Shown: positions 42,499 through 49,844 of the stretch, in pieces
Position numbering within the stretch: position 1 is the stretch's first letter
Layout: every line of letters starts with the position of its first letter
Assembly (NCBI GenBank): GCA_002966495.1
Contig: CP016490.1
Location: forward strand, 2,790,001 to 2,854,000
Length of the DNA: 64,000 bases
DNA from: Halomonas sp. GFAJ-1
Lineage (GTDB): Bacteria; Pseudomonadota; Gammaproteobacteria; Pseudomonadales; Halomonadaceae
Direction: 5' to 3'
Notes under the pieces: generated by a model
Databases searched by the model: none
What the model was told of the DNA's origin: nothing
The model's input: only the letters and a program-made list of their open reading frames with translations
Program-made: the position numbers and the translations under genes

Positions 42499-44054
42499 GA
42501 TGCTGCCTCTAGAATACCAGCAACATTGCTTCCAATTATCTCTTCAAGCTCTCTTGCCTCCGCGTTCAGCACCTCCAGCTCCTCAGCCAGTTCCTCCAGC
42601 CGCTCTGTAAAGTCCACATCCTCTGCTTCTCTCGCCGCAGCCCCAACATAGCGCCCAGGGTTCAGCGACCAGCCCTGCGCCTCGATCTCTTTACGAGTCG
42701 CCACTGTGCATAGGCCAGGGATATCGGCGTAGCCATCGCCCAGCCCCTTCTCAGCCAGCAGTGTTTCACTACCCTGATCCAGCTCGATGTCTTCACCACG
42801 GTAGAGGCGCACAATGTTGGCCAGGAACTCGATCTGTTCCGGCAGCCAGTCGCGGTGCGCCCGGTCGATCTGGCGGTAAAGGTGGCGGGCATCAACGAAC
42901 AGCACCTTGTCACCCCGCTCAGTCTCGCTCTTAGCCCGGTCGAAAAACCATAGGGTGCAGGGCAGCGTGACGGTATAGAAGAAGTTCGGCCCCACCGAGA
43001 CGATCACATCCACGGCGCCGGACTCTATCAGCTTCTGGCGGATGACCTGCTCGCTGCCTCGGGCATCTCCCGCCGAGTTGGCCATAACAAAGCCAGCTCG
43101 GCCAGTCGGCTTCAGCGAAGCGTAGAAGAGCTGGATCCAGAGGTAGTTGGCGTTGTCGGTTCTGGGCATCCCGAAGGGGAAGCGTGGGTCGCCCTCCAGC
43201 CGCTCCTTATCCACACCAGAGACGTTGAACGGGGGGTTAGCCATCACAAAGTCGAAGAAGCCTTCACCGTTCTTGTAGACCGCGTGGTGGGGGTCTTCGT
43301 AGTAGGTGTTGGACACCCGCACATCGCCGGAAAGGCCATGCACTGCGAGGTTCATCTTATTGAGGTTGACGGTGGTCTGGTCTTTCTCGGTACCAAACAC
43401 CGATATTTCATCCACCGCTGATTTGTGGTGGCGTTGCACAAATTCAGCCGAATGTACAAACATACCACCGGAACCACAGGCCGGGTCGAAGATGCGCCCG
43501 TGGTAGGGCTCAAGAATCTCGACAATCAGCTTAACTACCGATTCCGGGGTGTAGAAGACCCCGCCTTTCTGGCCTTCCTTCAAGGCGAAGTTACCCAGGA
43601 AGTACTCGTACACCTTGCCGAACGCATCACCGGAGAGATCCACCGGGCCGATCTGCTTGAGCAGCTCCTGGAGCACCCAGTTTTCAAGGCGGGTATAGGT
43701 TCGCGGTAGAGCACCTTTTAGGTCTGTGTTCTCCTCCTCGATAGCCTTCATGGCATCGTTGATGATTCGCCCGATGTTGTCGCCATCCGTCAGCGTTAGA
43801 AGGTAGGAAAAGCGAGCCGTTTCAGGAAGGAAAATCACGCCTTCTGCCAGGTAGTCGTCCTTGCTCACCTTACGGCGGCCACCAGACCCCACTGGCCCCA
43901 GCTTTTCTTCGGCGGCGGCATACTTCCTATCGGCGTATTTCAAGAAAATAAGGCCTAGCACGGGGGCTGAGAACTCGGCAGGCTTCAGGCCGGTGTTGGC
44001 CCATAACTGGTCAGCGGCTGCCCACAGCCGTTTTTCTGCGCTTCCATCGACCAA
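42495..44054 (-). CDS. hsdM: Type I restriction enzyme, DNA methyltransferase subunit
   Basis: A 519-residue N6-adenine methyltransferase. An N-terminal helical HsdM_N domain (LWAAADQLWANTGLKPAEFS) precedes the catalytic domain. Motif I is FDPACGSGGMFVHS (about 190-205) and motif IV is VMANPPFNVSG (about 252). The C-terminal coiled coil (ERLEELAEELEVLNAEAREL) contacts HsdS and HsdR. The best start is TTG 44054, eight bases after GGGAG. It is the first gene of the hsdM-hsdS-darT-darG-hsdR operon. Confidence 0.95.
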   Translation of the reverse strand: MVDGSAEKRLWAAADQLWANTGLKPAEFSAPVLGLIFLKYADRKYAAAEEKLGPVGSGGRRKVSKDDYLAEGVIFLPETARFSYLLTLTDGDNIGRIINDAMKAIEEENTDLKGALPRTYTRLENWVLQELLKQIGPVDLSGDAFGKVYEYFLGNFALKEGQKGGVFYTPESVVKLIVEILEPYHGRIFDPACGSGGMFVHSAEFVQRHHKSAVDEISVFGTEKDQTTVNLNKMNLAVHGLSGDVRVSNTYYEDPHHAVYKNGEGFFDFVMANPPFNVSGVDKERLEGDPRFPFGMPRTDNANYLWIQLFYASLKPTGRAGFVMANSAGDARGSEQVIRQKLIESGAVDVIVSVGPNFFYTVTLPCTLWFFDRAKSETERGDKVLFVDARHLYRQIDRAHRDWLPEQIEFLANIVRLYRGEDIELDQGSETLLAEKGLGDGYADIPGLCTVATRKEIEAQGWSLNPGRYVGAAAREAEDVDFTERLEELAEELEVLNAEARELEEIIGSNVAGILEAAS

Positions 44055-44378
44055 GGTGATGCTCCCGTTGGTATTACCGTTTTCGTAACGTATTGAATTA
44101 GGATTAGCTTACTACAGGCACCTGAGGTTTTGCAGCGCGGCGCATGTCTTTTCATCAGCATGGATGCGGCTTTAAAAACATCGGGGCTGCGATAGGCATT
44201 CAGGTGTTCGTAGCTTCACCATATTGCAGGTCGGGATATGTCCCTAATTTTCCACTCACCTTATTTTTCACCCCCCTAGTGGGGTGTCCCGTTTTGCTGA
44301 AAACCCGCGAAGATTAAAACGTAAAAGCTTATCAAAGGGCATTTTCACCTCATTTTTACGTTTTACTAAAGCAAAAGG
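44055..44378. promoter_or_regulatory. Intergenic region containing the hsdM operon promoter
   Basis: This 324-base non-coding, A+T-rich gap separates the accessory module from the restriction operon and must hold the hsdM promoter. A perfect 11-bp inverted repeat, AAAACGTAAAA (44316-44326) and its complement (44354-44364), with a 27-base spacer, lies near the end of the 44379-45053 gene. It may terminate that gene or bind a regulator. No -10/-35 pair is assigned with confidence. Confidence 0.45.
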
Positions 44379-45053
44379 CTAAGGAGTGGTTTGTGGGGGG
44401 ATAGGAGGCCCCCAAGGGCATGGCTCCTGTTGTGGGGGAGATTGTATCAATAGGCCGTTAGAGGCTGGCGCTGGCGTTGGTGGCAACTTTGGCCATAGCG
44501 CTTTAGCAGCTTCGAGCGCCGCCGGATTTGTAAGTAGCTGGCGGCACTGAGCTATGGCAGTAGCGATGTCTGGTGACACCTCAAAAGCATCATCCAGTGC
44601 AGCGGCCAACTCTGCTACCGCTTTCTGGCTTTGTTGAAGCATCGTGGTGCGCGCCAGCTCTTTTACCCCTCCTAAATCGCGACCAACCATAAGCAAGTTG
44701 GTCAGCAAGGTTTCCACGTTCGCAGCCGTTGTCGCCTCTTCTACAGGTGGCAACGCTATCCCCACCCCTCCCCTATGCGGGTTTTGCGGATTTGCGGAAA
44801 GGCTTGAAGCTGAGGCCTTCATAAGCTGCGGATGCACTGCGGATACATTGCGGACTTTCTCGACTGTGGGTGCATCCACAGAACTATCCGCAGTTATCCG
44901 CACTTTGCCCGCAAACGGTGCGCTATCACCAACGCATTGGTATCGCTGTATTTTTTGGGATGCATCCTCAAATCCGCTAAATCCGCAGCTCCCCTTATTG
45001 GCATATTTACGCTGTTCGCGTAACTGCCTACCGCGCTCAATGGGATTGAACAT
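44379..45053 (-). CDS. Hypothetical island protein, proline-rich C-terminus
   Basis: A 224-residue protein that I do not recognise. The N-terminal third is basic and polar (ERGRQLREQRKYANKGSCGF), the middle is helical (VETLLTNLLMVGRDLGGVKE, ELAAALDDAFEVSPDIATAI) and the tail is proline-rich. It overlaps the DUF3987 gene by 17 bases, so it belongs to the same coupled module, perhaps assisting that protein. Confidence 0.6.
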   Translation of the reverse strand: MFNPIERGRQLREQRKYANKGSCGFSGFEDASQKIQRYQCVGDSAPFAGKVRITADSSVDAPTVEKVRNVSAVHPQLMKASASSLSANPQNPHRGGVGIALPPVEEATTAANVETLLTNLLMVGRDLGGVKELARTTMLQQSQKAVAELAAALDDAFEVSPDIATAIAQCRQLLTNPAALEAAKALWPKLPPTPAPASNGLLIQSPPQQEPCPWGPPIPPQTTP

Positions 45054-46599
45054 GGTTCACAACTTTCCATTCAGTCGCAGTGTTACGAGCACTGTATTTA
45101 GTAGCGCGCAAGTACCCCGCCAGCACCAGCTTATCAAGCAGCAGCCGGGCTTTTTTGGCGCTACGATAGGCGCTTGGAAGTCGCTTGAAATCATTTTGAT
45201 GCAGCGTGCTACCGTGGCTGCTGATCCAGCCCAGTAAATCACGGGCTTGGCGTTCCTGTTGATCTTGCTGTGCTTCATTGGTGCGGTTCTTCATCGTCTC
45301 GAGGTAATACGTAACCAATTGCCCGGCGCGTTCGATGTGGGTCACGCTGATCGCGTCGGCCCCTTCTACTACGGACATAATGGCGGCCAGGCGGGCGGCG
45401 TTCTCAGTGGCTTTGCTGGCGAAGGCGCGTATATCGTGGAAGGCCCCGTCGGGAGCTAACTCAGACTCGATGCCGTCGTGAAGATCGCACATCACTTTAA
45501 AAGGCTCGCCTTCGATACGTAACAAGCGGGGCTCGAGTTCGCCGCTGTCGTTAATGGGTAGCTCCTTACGTGCCAGCTCGTCGATACGGCGGCAGTACGC
45601 TGCAATATCCGGGTCGGTGTCCACGCTGGCGCTAGGATCACGGTCGGCTAAAAACCTGGTACCAATGAGGCTTGGCTCCCGGCAAATCAAAAACCGAGGC
45701 AGAAACCCCTGCCCTTGGAGTAACGGATCGCCCAGTACCTTATCGGCAATGATTGGTTGCATCATCAGGTGGGTAGATAGGCGGCGTCCTGCCAGAAAGC
45801 CAGATTCACCTACCGTCCCACGTGTACGTGTTAACGGTGCTCCATCCCATAGGTGGCAAAGCGCTTCAATGGTGCGCCCCCTCGCCTCCTCACTCATGCC
45901 GTGCCCACCGAAAAAACCGATAGCTTCATCACTATAAAGACCAGCACTGGGATGGTTAGCCTTCAAATGCTTATACATCCCTTCTGCTGTTGGCTCCGAG
46001 AACGTTAAATTTGGCATAGGTGGCGGCTTAGGACGGCATTCATCGTGCGCCGCCAACTGTTCTGACAAGCGGGCTTGCTGCTCTTCGCTCATGGCCTGCT
46101 TACCCTTAACTTCGTTTGCGGCAATGATCGACTTACGGCACATTTCCCAGGCTTCATCCTCGGCCCTGAATGTTGTCATTACCTTGTCGAACTGTTCCCG
46201 CTGCTCCGCTTCGATAGTACGAATGGGGGCCAGCGCAATCTTATCAACACTAGATTTACGCTCCCCACTCTCTCCTTCAGTCATCAGGAAAAGGGCTACT
46301 GGCCCGCTGCCAATATTCCCCCGGGCAACATCAACGTGACCTTGCACTACTAACGAGGCCGCACTGAGCACTGACTGGCACGCCATCCCGATTGGTACTT
46401 GAACGTGATAGGCCAGGCGTTTGGCAGCAGGGGCAAGTACCGGCCCCAGGGCTTCAACAGGATACGACAGAGGCTTAGGTGAAAGCGGCAGTGGTTCGGG
46501 TGATAGGTCGAGATTGCCTTCATCATTAGAAGGCGTCTCTATCATTTGGTGTGCTTGGTCATCCAACCATGACGCACCAGTAGTATCGTGATTAAACAT
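45037..46599 (-). CDS. DUF3987 domain-containing protein (YfjI-like)
   Basis: A 520-residue protein from ATG 46599, which overlaps the CHC2 gene stop by eight bases. It matches the DUF3987 family found on P4-like satellites and integrative elements: LAYHVQVPIGMACQSVLSAA, LFLMTEGESGERKSSVDKIA (a P-loop-like position without a canonical GxxxxGKS), and PNLTFSEPTAEGMYKHL. The family is thought to be a helicase- or primase-associated ATPase. The neighbouring primase-type zinc finger protein suggests they jointly act in element replication. Confidence 0.8.
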   Translation of the reverse strand: MFNHDTTGASWLDDQAHQMIETPSNDEGNLDLSPEPLPLSPKPLSYPVEALGPVLAPAAKRLAYHVQVPIGMACQSVLSAASLVVQGHVDVARGNIGSGPVALFLMTEGESGERKSSVDKIALAPIRTIEAEQREQFDKVMTTFRAEDEAWEMCRKSIIAANEVKGKQAMSEEQQARLSEQLAAHDECRPKPPPMPNLTFSEPTAEGMYKHLKANHPSAGLYSDEAIGFFGGHGMSEEARGRTIEALCHLWDGAPLTRTRGTVGESGFLAGRRLSTHLMMQPIIADKVLGDPLLQGQGFLPRFLICREPSLIGTRFLADRDPSASVDTDPDIAAYCRRIDELARKELPINDSGELEPRLLRIEGEPFKVMCDLHDGIESELAPDGAFHDIRAFASKATENAARLAAIMSVVEGADAISVTHIERAGQLVTYYLETMKNRTNEAQQDQQERQARDLLGWISSHGSTLHQNDFKRLPSAYRSAKKARLLLDKLVLAGYLRATKYSARNTATEWKVVNHVQSH

Positions 46600-47074
46600 T
46601 GCAGCCCACTTCCTTAGCCGCACTTCGTAAGCGGCCTGCTGCCGTGGCCAAACGGTCGAGGTCAGCACTGCTCAAGCAATCCCCCCGGTGAGTAGAATTA
46701 GCAGCGAGCAGTACGATAAGTGCCTCACGGGCAATGGCAGCGAGCACGTCACGAGGAACCCAACGCTCCCCTGGACGCTTGCTGGCGCGATAGACATCGC
46801 GCTCACGCTGAGGAAACAGGTCTTTCAGCTCTAAGCCAACGGCGACTAATACGTCCGCTATGGGGCACTCAGCAAAGCACTTCATTAGAAGGGTGCCATC
46901 TGGCGTCTCACGAATCGCTAGACTTGGTGAGCGGTCATGGTGAGCGGGACAGGAGGCAATCCAACGACCTGGACCGTTTTCGCGCACCTTTTCCAACCGC
47001 GCCAGCATGGCATGAACGTCAGGGCGTGTATTTTTGATGCTGCGGTTATTATTTTTCTGATTAATCGTTCGCAT
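46592..47074 (-). CDS. CHC2-type zinc finger (primase-like) protein
   Basis: A 160-residue protein, start ATG 47074 with GGAGGTG just upstream; it overlaps the preceding gene. The CHC2 zinc ribbon is visible: SCPAHHDRSPSLAI (Cys, His) and LLMKCFAECPIADVLVAVGL (two Cys), as in the DNA-binding domain of DnaG-type primases. The Toprim catalytic domain is missing, so it may bind DNA but not prime by itself. It lies directly upstream of the DUF3987 protein. Confidence 0.78.
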   Translation of the reverse strand: MRTINQKNNNRSIKNTRPDVHAMLARLEKVRENGPGRWIASCPAHHDRSPSLAIRETPDGTLLMKCFAECPIADVLVAVGLELKDLFPQRERDVYRASKRPGERWVPRDVLAAIAREALIVLLAANSTHRGDCLSSADLDRLATAAGRLRSAAKEVGCNV

Positions 47075-47330
47075 GCTCACCTCCAGGACACAGGTGTTGC
47101 TCTTCGAGATAACTCACACGCGCTTCTAGCACGCCGGTCAGCTCCTTCAGAGCCAATAAAAGGCCATGCCTGTAATAGTCGTTTAGAGGTATGTCAGTTT
47201 CAGAAAGAAGAGCTAGCAAGCAGCCTTGCGCCGTGCTGATGCGGCTCATTACTCGATGATCACCCATAACCAATATGGAATGACACACAGCTGTTTCATC
47301 TTTGTGAAATTGAGAAGAAGACTTAACCAT
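47061..47330 (-). CDS. Hypothetical island protein
   Basis: An 89-residue protein starting VKSSSQFHKDE at ATG 47330, which overlaps the AlpA-like gene stop as TAATG. It is mostly helical (CLLALLSETDIPLNDYYRHG, ALKELTGVLEARVSYLEEQ). Not recognised. The 14-base overlap with the CHC2 gene places it in the coupled module. Confidence 0.6.
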   Translation of the reverse strand: MVKSSSQFHKDETAVCHSILVMGDHRVMSRISTAQGCLLALLSETDIPLNDYYRHGLLLALKELTGVLEARVSYLEEQHLCPGGEHAND

Positions 47331-47548
47331 TACGACACCTCCTGCTGTGTCGCTTCCCACTCTCCTAAGTCTGCCAAGCGCCAGCGGGTAACGTTTGGGC
47401 CTAGTTTAATGGGCTTAGGAAAATTGCTTTCCTTAGCCCAGCGATAAATGCTCGCCGGATGAACGCCATAGCGGTTGGCAACTTGCTTGGCATTGAGAAA
47501 TTCGACGCCGGACTTAGAAGTGGTCTGGGGATTCGTTTTGGCAGCCAT
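47330..47548 (-). CDS. AlpA-family DNA-binding regulator / excisionase-like protein
   Basis: A 72-residue protein with a winged helix-turn-helix of the MerR/AlpA type: FLNAKQVANRYGVHPASIYR, WAKESNFPKPIKLGPNVTRW. In phage P4-like elements AlpA-type proteins regulate the integrase gene and promote excision. It heads the accessory operon running from 47548 to 44379. Confidence 0.88.
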   Translation of the reverse strand: MAAKTNPQTTSKSGVEFLNAKQVANRYGVHPASIYRWAKESNFPKPIKLGPNVTRWRLADLGEWEATQQEVS

Positions 47549-47661
47549 GATGATTTACCTCGTCGTAGTGGATGACTGGGTAAATCATGGCGTAGTGGCG
47601 AGTAGCAGCTCGACCGGGCATGATCAAAAAAACTATCACGACCCAACTTTTGCAACCTGAC

Positions 47662-48258
47662 TCATTTTTTGAGCAAAGGGCGAATCCAGGGCTGTTTAGT
47701 CAGTTTTTCTACCCGATCAAAAGATAGGCCTGAAACATCGGATACAAGGCCAACGGCATTCAACCGACTATCGCTTTCCTTTGCTCTTGATATCGGCAGT
47801 TCACATCTTTTAGCAGCCAAAACCAGCGACATGCAGGTTATTTCCCTAGTATTGTCTTTATGAGTTCTAAGACCTGTACGTTTCTTGGGAGGACTAATTT
47901 CACCTCGCAAATGCATGATCAAGAAAGTACGAACCGCCCCCTCTATTGGCTCACCTTTTTCTAAGAGGTCAGCAGCACGATGTAACAAAATTTTGTATGC
48001 GCCCCCATTCTCCTGCATCACCTCCAGAGGATTGCGACTTGGCATTGCCCAAGCTGCACGCAATATATCTTTCATCAACTCAACAAAAGCCAGCTCTCTT
48101 GGGTCAGGAGAGGGAATGCTTTTTAACTGATTGAAGCGGTTTGTGAACTCTGGTTCATGCCAGAGGGAAAGCTCTGAATAATCATTTTCCAATTGCTGTT
48201 TAACGTATTTCACAAAAGCTTCAGCATTATCGTATCGTTCTTGCCTGCTGGCGCTCAT
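47662..48258 (-). CDS. Hypothetical island protein downstream of the integrase
   Basis: A 198-residue protein from ATG 48258, in an ATGA overlap with the integrase stop; the frame extends upstream but that is within the integrase gene. It is helical and charged (EAFVKYVKQQLENDYSELSL) with a basic C-terminal third. Family not recognised. Coupling to the integrase suggests a role in integration or island maintenance, or cargo. Confidence 0.6.
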   Translation of the reverse strand: MSASRQERYDNAEAFVKYVKQQLENDYSELSLWHEPEFTNRFNQLKSIPSPDPRELAFVELMKDILRAAWAMPSRNPLEVMQENGGAYKILLHRAADLLEKGEPIEGAVRTFLIMHLRGEISPPKKRTGLRTHKDNTREITCMSLVLAAKRCELPISRAKESDSRLNAVGLVSDVSGLSFDRVEKLTKQPWIRPLLKK

Positions 48259-49535
48259 AAACCAGTTACCTCCCCCCTGATCGGTGCAACATTGCCAGTG
48301 CCAGCCGGTGCAGGCGTAGTAACGAAAGCGGCCCATTGATCCATGACACGGGCACGCTTGGAGTATAGGTCGCTACGGCGGTAAGCCGCCTCAGTGCCGT
48401 TGCGGATGCTGTGCGCCAACGCGGCCTCTGCCACTTCGTGTGGGGTACCTGTACGCTCTGCCATCCAATCCCGGAACGTTGAACGGAAACCGTGAACCGT
48501 TGCCCGGAGATCCTCCTTCATGCGGCGGAGTAAAGCGGTCATGGCTGCATCAGACAGCAACTTGCCTTGCGGGCTTAGAAAGACGTGTTCCCGAGACTGG
48601 GGCTGCGCTTTGAGCAAGGCCAGTGCTGGCGCAGATAACGGCACGCGGTGTTCCTTGCCTGCTTTCATGCGGCTGGCGGGTATGGTCCAGGTGGCGTTGG
48701 CCAGATCTATTTCATCCCAGCGAGCGCCACGGGCTTCACCAGAACGGCAGCCGGTAAGTATCGTGAACGCTAGGCACTTGGCCGCGTCCCCGGTGCGCTT
48801 CTCTAGGGATTGCCAGAACGTGGGCATAGAATCTATCGGCATGGCGCGGTGGTGTTCCACCTTGGCCACCTTCGAAGGCGCGGGCAACACAGTATCGAGG
48901 TTGCCTTTCCAGCGCGCCGGGTTATCGCCACTACGATGGCCATGAACCGTTGCCCAGTTCAATACGGCTTCGATACGCTGGCGAACGCGGGTAGCGGTTT
49001 CCGTTTTGGTTTCCCATATTGGCACTAGCACTTGTTTGACGTGTACCAACTCAATATCTGAAACGGCCATCTTGCCCAGCATGGGGAAAGCATAGGTGTC
49101 TAGCGTGGCTTGCCACTGCTTACCGTGCTTTTGGTTACGGCTCTCTGCCTGCTTAATCTTGATAACAGCAGCGGCGGCATCGGCAAAAGTAATACGCGCA
49201 AGCTCAGCAGCGCGGCGGGACTGATCGGAGGCTCTGCGCTCAGTAACCGGATCAATGCCCGCATCCAGCTTTTCACGAAAAGCGCGAGCCTTCTCGCGGG
49301 CTTGCGCCAGCGTCACGCCGGGGTAACTCCCTAGCCCCATATCACGACGCACCTTGAACGGCTTGCCAGATGCAGCTACGCGAGTTTCGCCAGTGGAATA
49401 ACGCAGCACCCATGACCGCGTGCCTCCCTTGGCCACTTGCAGATATAGGCCAGGCACTTCACCAGCAGCATAAAGCCCGCGCTGTGTGATCCGCTTCACT
49501 TCCAGCGCGGTTAACGGTTTCGTTTGTCTTGGCAT
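48255..49535 (-). CDS. P4-type tyrosine integrase
   Basis: A 426-residue recombinase. The N-terminal DUF4102 arm-binding domain (about 1-95) contains KVRRDMGLGSYPGVTLAQAR. The SAM-like core-binding domain follows (about 115-200). The catalytic domain has Arg264 (TGCRSGEARG), His348 and Arg351 (HGFRSTF), His375 and the nucleophile Tyr385 (TEAAYRRSDL). It reads away from tRNA-Ser, whose 3' end lies 160 bases upstream and is the integration target. Complete, so the island may still excise. Confidence 0.95.
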   Translation of the reverse strand: MPRQTKPLTALEVKRITQRGLYAAGEVPGLYLQVAKGGTRSWVLRYSTGETRVAASGKPFKVRRDMGLGSYPGVTLAQAREKARAFREKLDAGIDPVTERRASDQSRRAAELARITFADAAAAVIKIKQAESRNQKHGKQWQATLDTYAFPMLGKMAVSDIELVHVKQVLVPIWETKTETATRVRQRIEAVLNWATVHGHRSGDNPARWKGNLDTVLPAPSKVAKVEHHRAMPIDSMPTFWQSLEKRTGDAAKCLAFTILTGCRSGEARGARWDEIDLANATWTIPASRMKAGKEHRVPLSAPALALLKAQPQSREHVFLSPQGKLLSDAAMTALLRRMKEDLRATVHGFRSTFRDWMAERTGTPHEVAEAALAHSIRNGTEAAYRRSDLYSKRARVMDQWAAFVTTPAPAGTGNVAPIRGEVTGL

Positions 49536-49553
49536 AACAGGCCTCTAACCTCT

Positions 49554-49575
49554 ACCCAACATCCCACCCAACATA
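49554..49575. repeat. Right integrase arm-type repeat
   Basis: A 22-bp sequence beginning ACCCAACATCCCACCCAA matches 31131-31152 in the same orientation with one mismatch. It lies between the integrase start and the att core. It fits an arm-type integrase site and may overlap the integrase promoter. Confidence 0.65.
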
Positions 49576-49657
49576 GATTCTGCGCTTGTGTGCGATGCTA
49601 TGCAACCCGATAAAACACCATGCGAACGTAAGTTATTGATTTTAAAAAGTATGGACG

Positions 49658-49687
49658 AAAAAAAGCCCGCTATTAGCGGGCTTTTTT
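49658..49687. terminator. Bidirectional terminator at the island end, now serving tRNA-Ser
   Basis: AGCCCGCT (49664-49671) and AGCGGGCT (49675-49682) pair around ATT, with A-runs before and T-runs after, giving an intrinsic terminator on both strands. It is inside the att repeat, so it came with the island and has replaced the original terminator now at 31030-31055. Confidence 0.85.
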
Positions 49688-49695
49688 AAACGTTG

Positions 49696-49709
49696 TGGCG
49701 GAGGGACAG
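49696..49709. repeat. Right attachment site (att core) within tRNA-Ser
   Basis: The last 14 bases of tRNA-Ser, identical to 31068-31081. The tRNA gene stays intact because the element carries the same 3' end sequence. Confidence 0.85.
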
Positions 49710-49786
49710 GGATTCGAACCCTGGATAGGCTATTAACCTATGCCGGTTTTCAAGACCGGTGCATTCAACCGCTCTGCCATCCCTCC
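49696..49786 (-). tRNA. tRNA-Ser (anticodon UGA)
   Basis: A 91-base class II tRNA on the minus strand. The acceptor stem GGAGGGA pairs with TCCCTCC, then discriminator G and an encoded CCA. The anticodon stem-loop is CCGGTCTTGAAAACCGG with anticodon TGA at 49750-49752. A long variable arm lies around GGTTAATAGCC, and the T loop GGTTCGAATCC is canonical. It reads UCA and other UCN codons and is the integration site of the island. Confidence 0.96.
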
Positions 49787-49844
49787 GGCTTATGGGTGCG
49801 TATACTAACAGTATTTCCTTCGAAGTCAATGCCTTTAGGGTGAA

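Larger units (their letters stand above)
31068..49709. mobile_element. Genomic (defence) island integrated in tRNA-Ser(UGA)
   Basis: An 18.6-kb element bounded by a 14-bp direct repeat (TGGCGGAGGGACAG) that equals the 3' end of the tRNA-Ser gene. It carries a P4-type integrase next to the intact tRNA copy, with a matching 22-bp repeat inside each end. The order from the integrase is: accessory/replication module (44379-48258), type I restriction-modification with embedded DarTG (36336-44054), a GmrSD-like protein, an IS3 element, and an HNH-methyltransferase pair. No phage structural, conjugation or relaxase genes are present, so it would need a helper or be fixed. Confidence 0.88.

Noticed and set aside
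49554..49605. CRISPR-like or plasmid iteron interpretation of the ACCCAACA repeats
   Set aside because: Only one copy at each island end, placed symmetrically inside the att sites, which fits integrase arm sites rather than an origin.
31068..49709. Possibility that the island is a prophage
   Set aside because: No capsid, tail, terminase, lysis or portal genes; the only phage-like parts are integrase, AlpA-like and replication-type genes typical of satellites and genomic islands.
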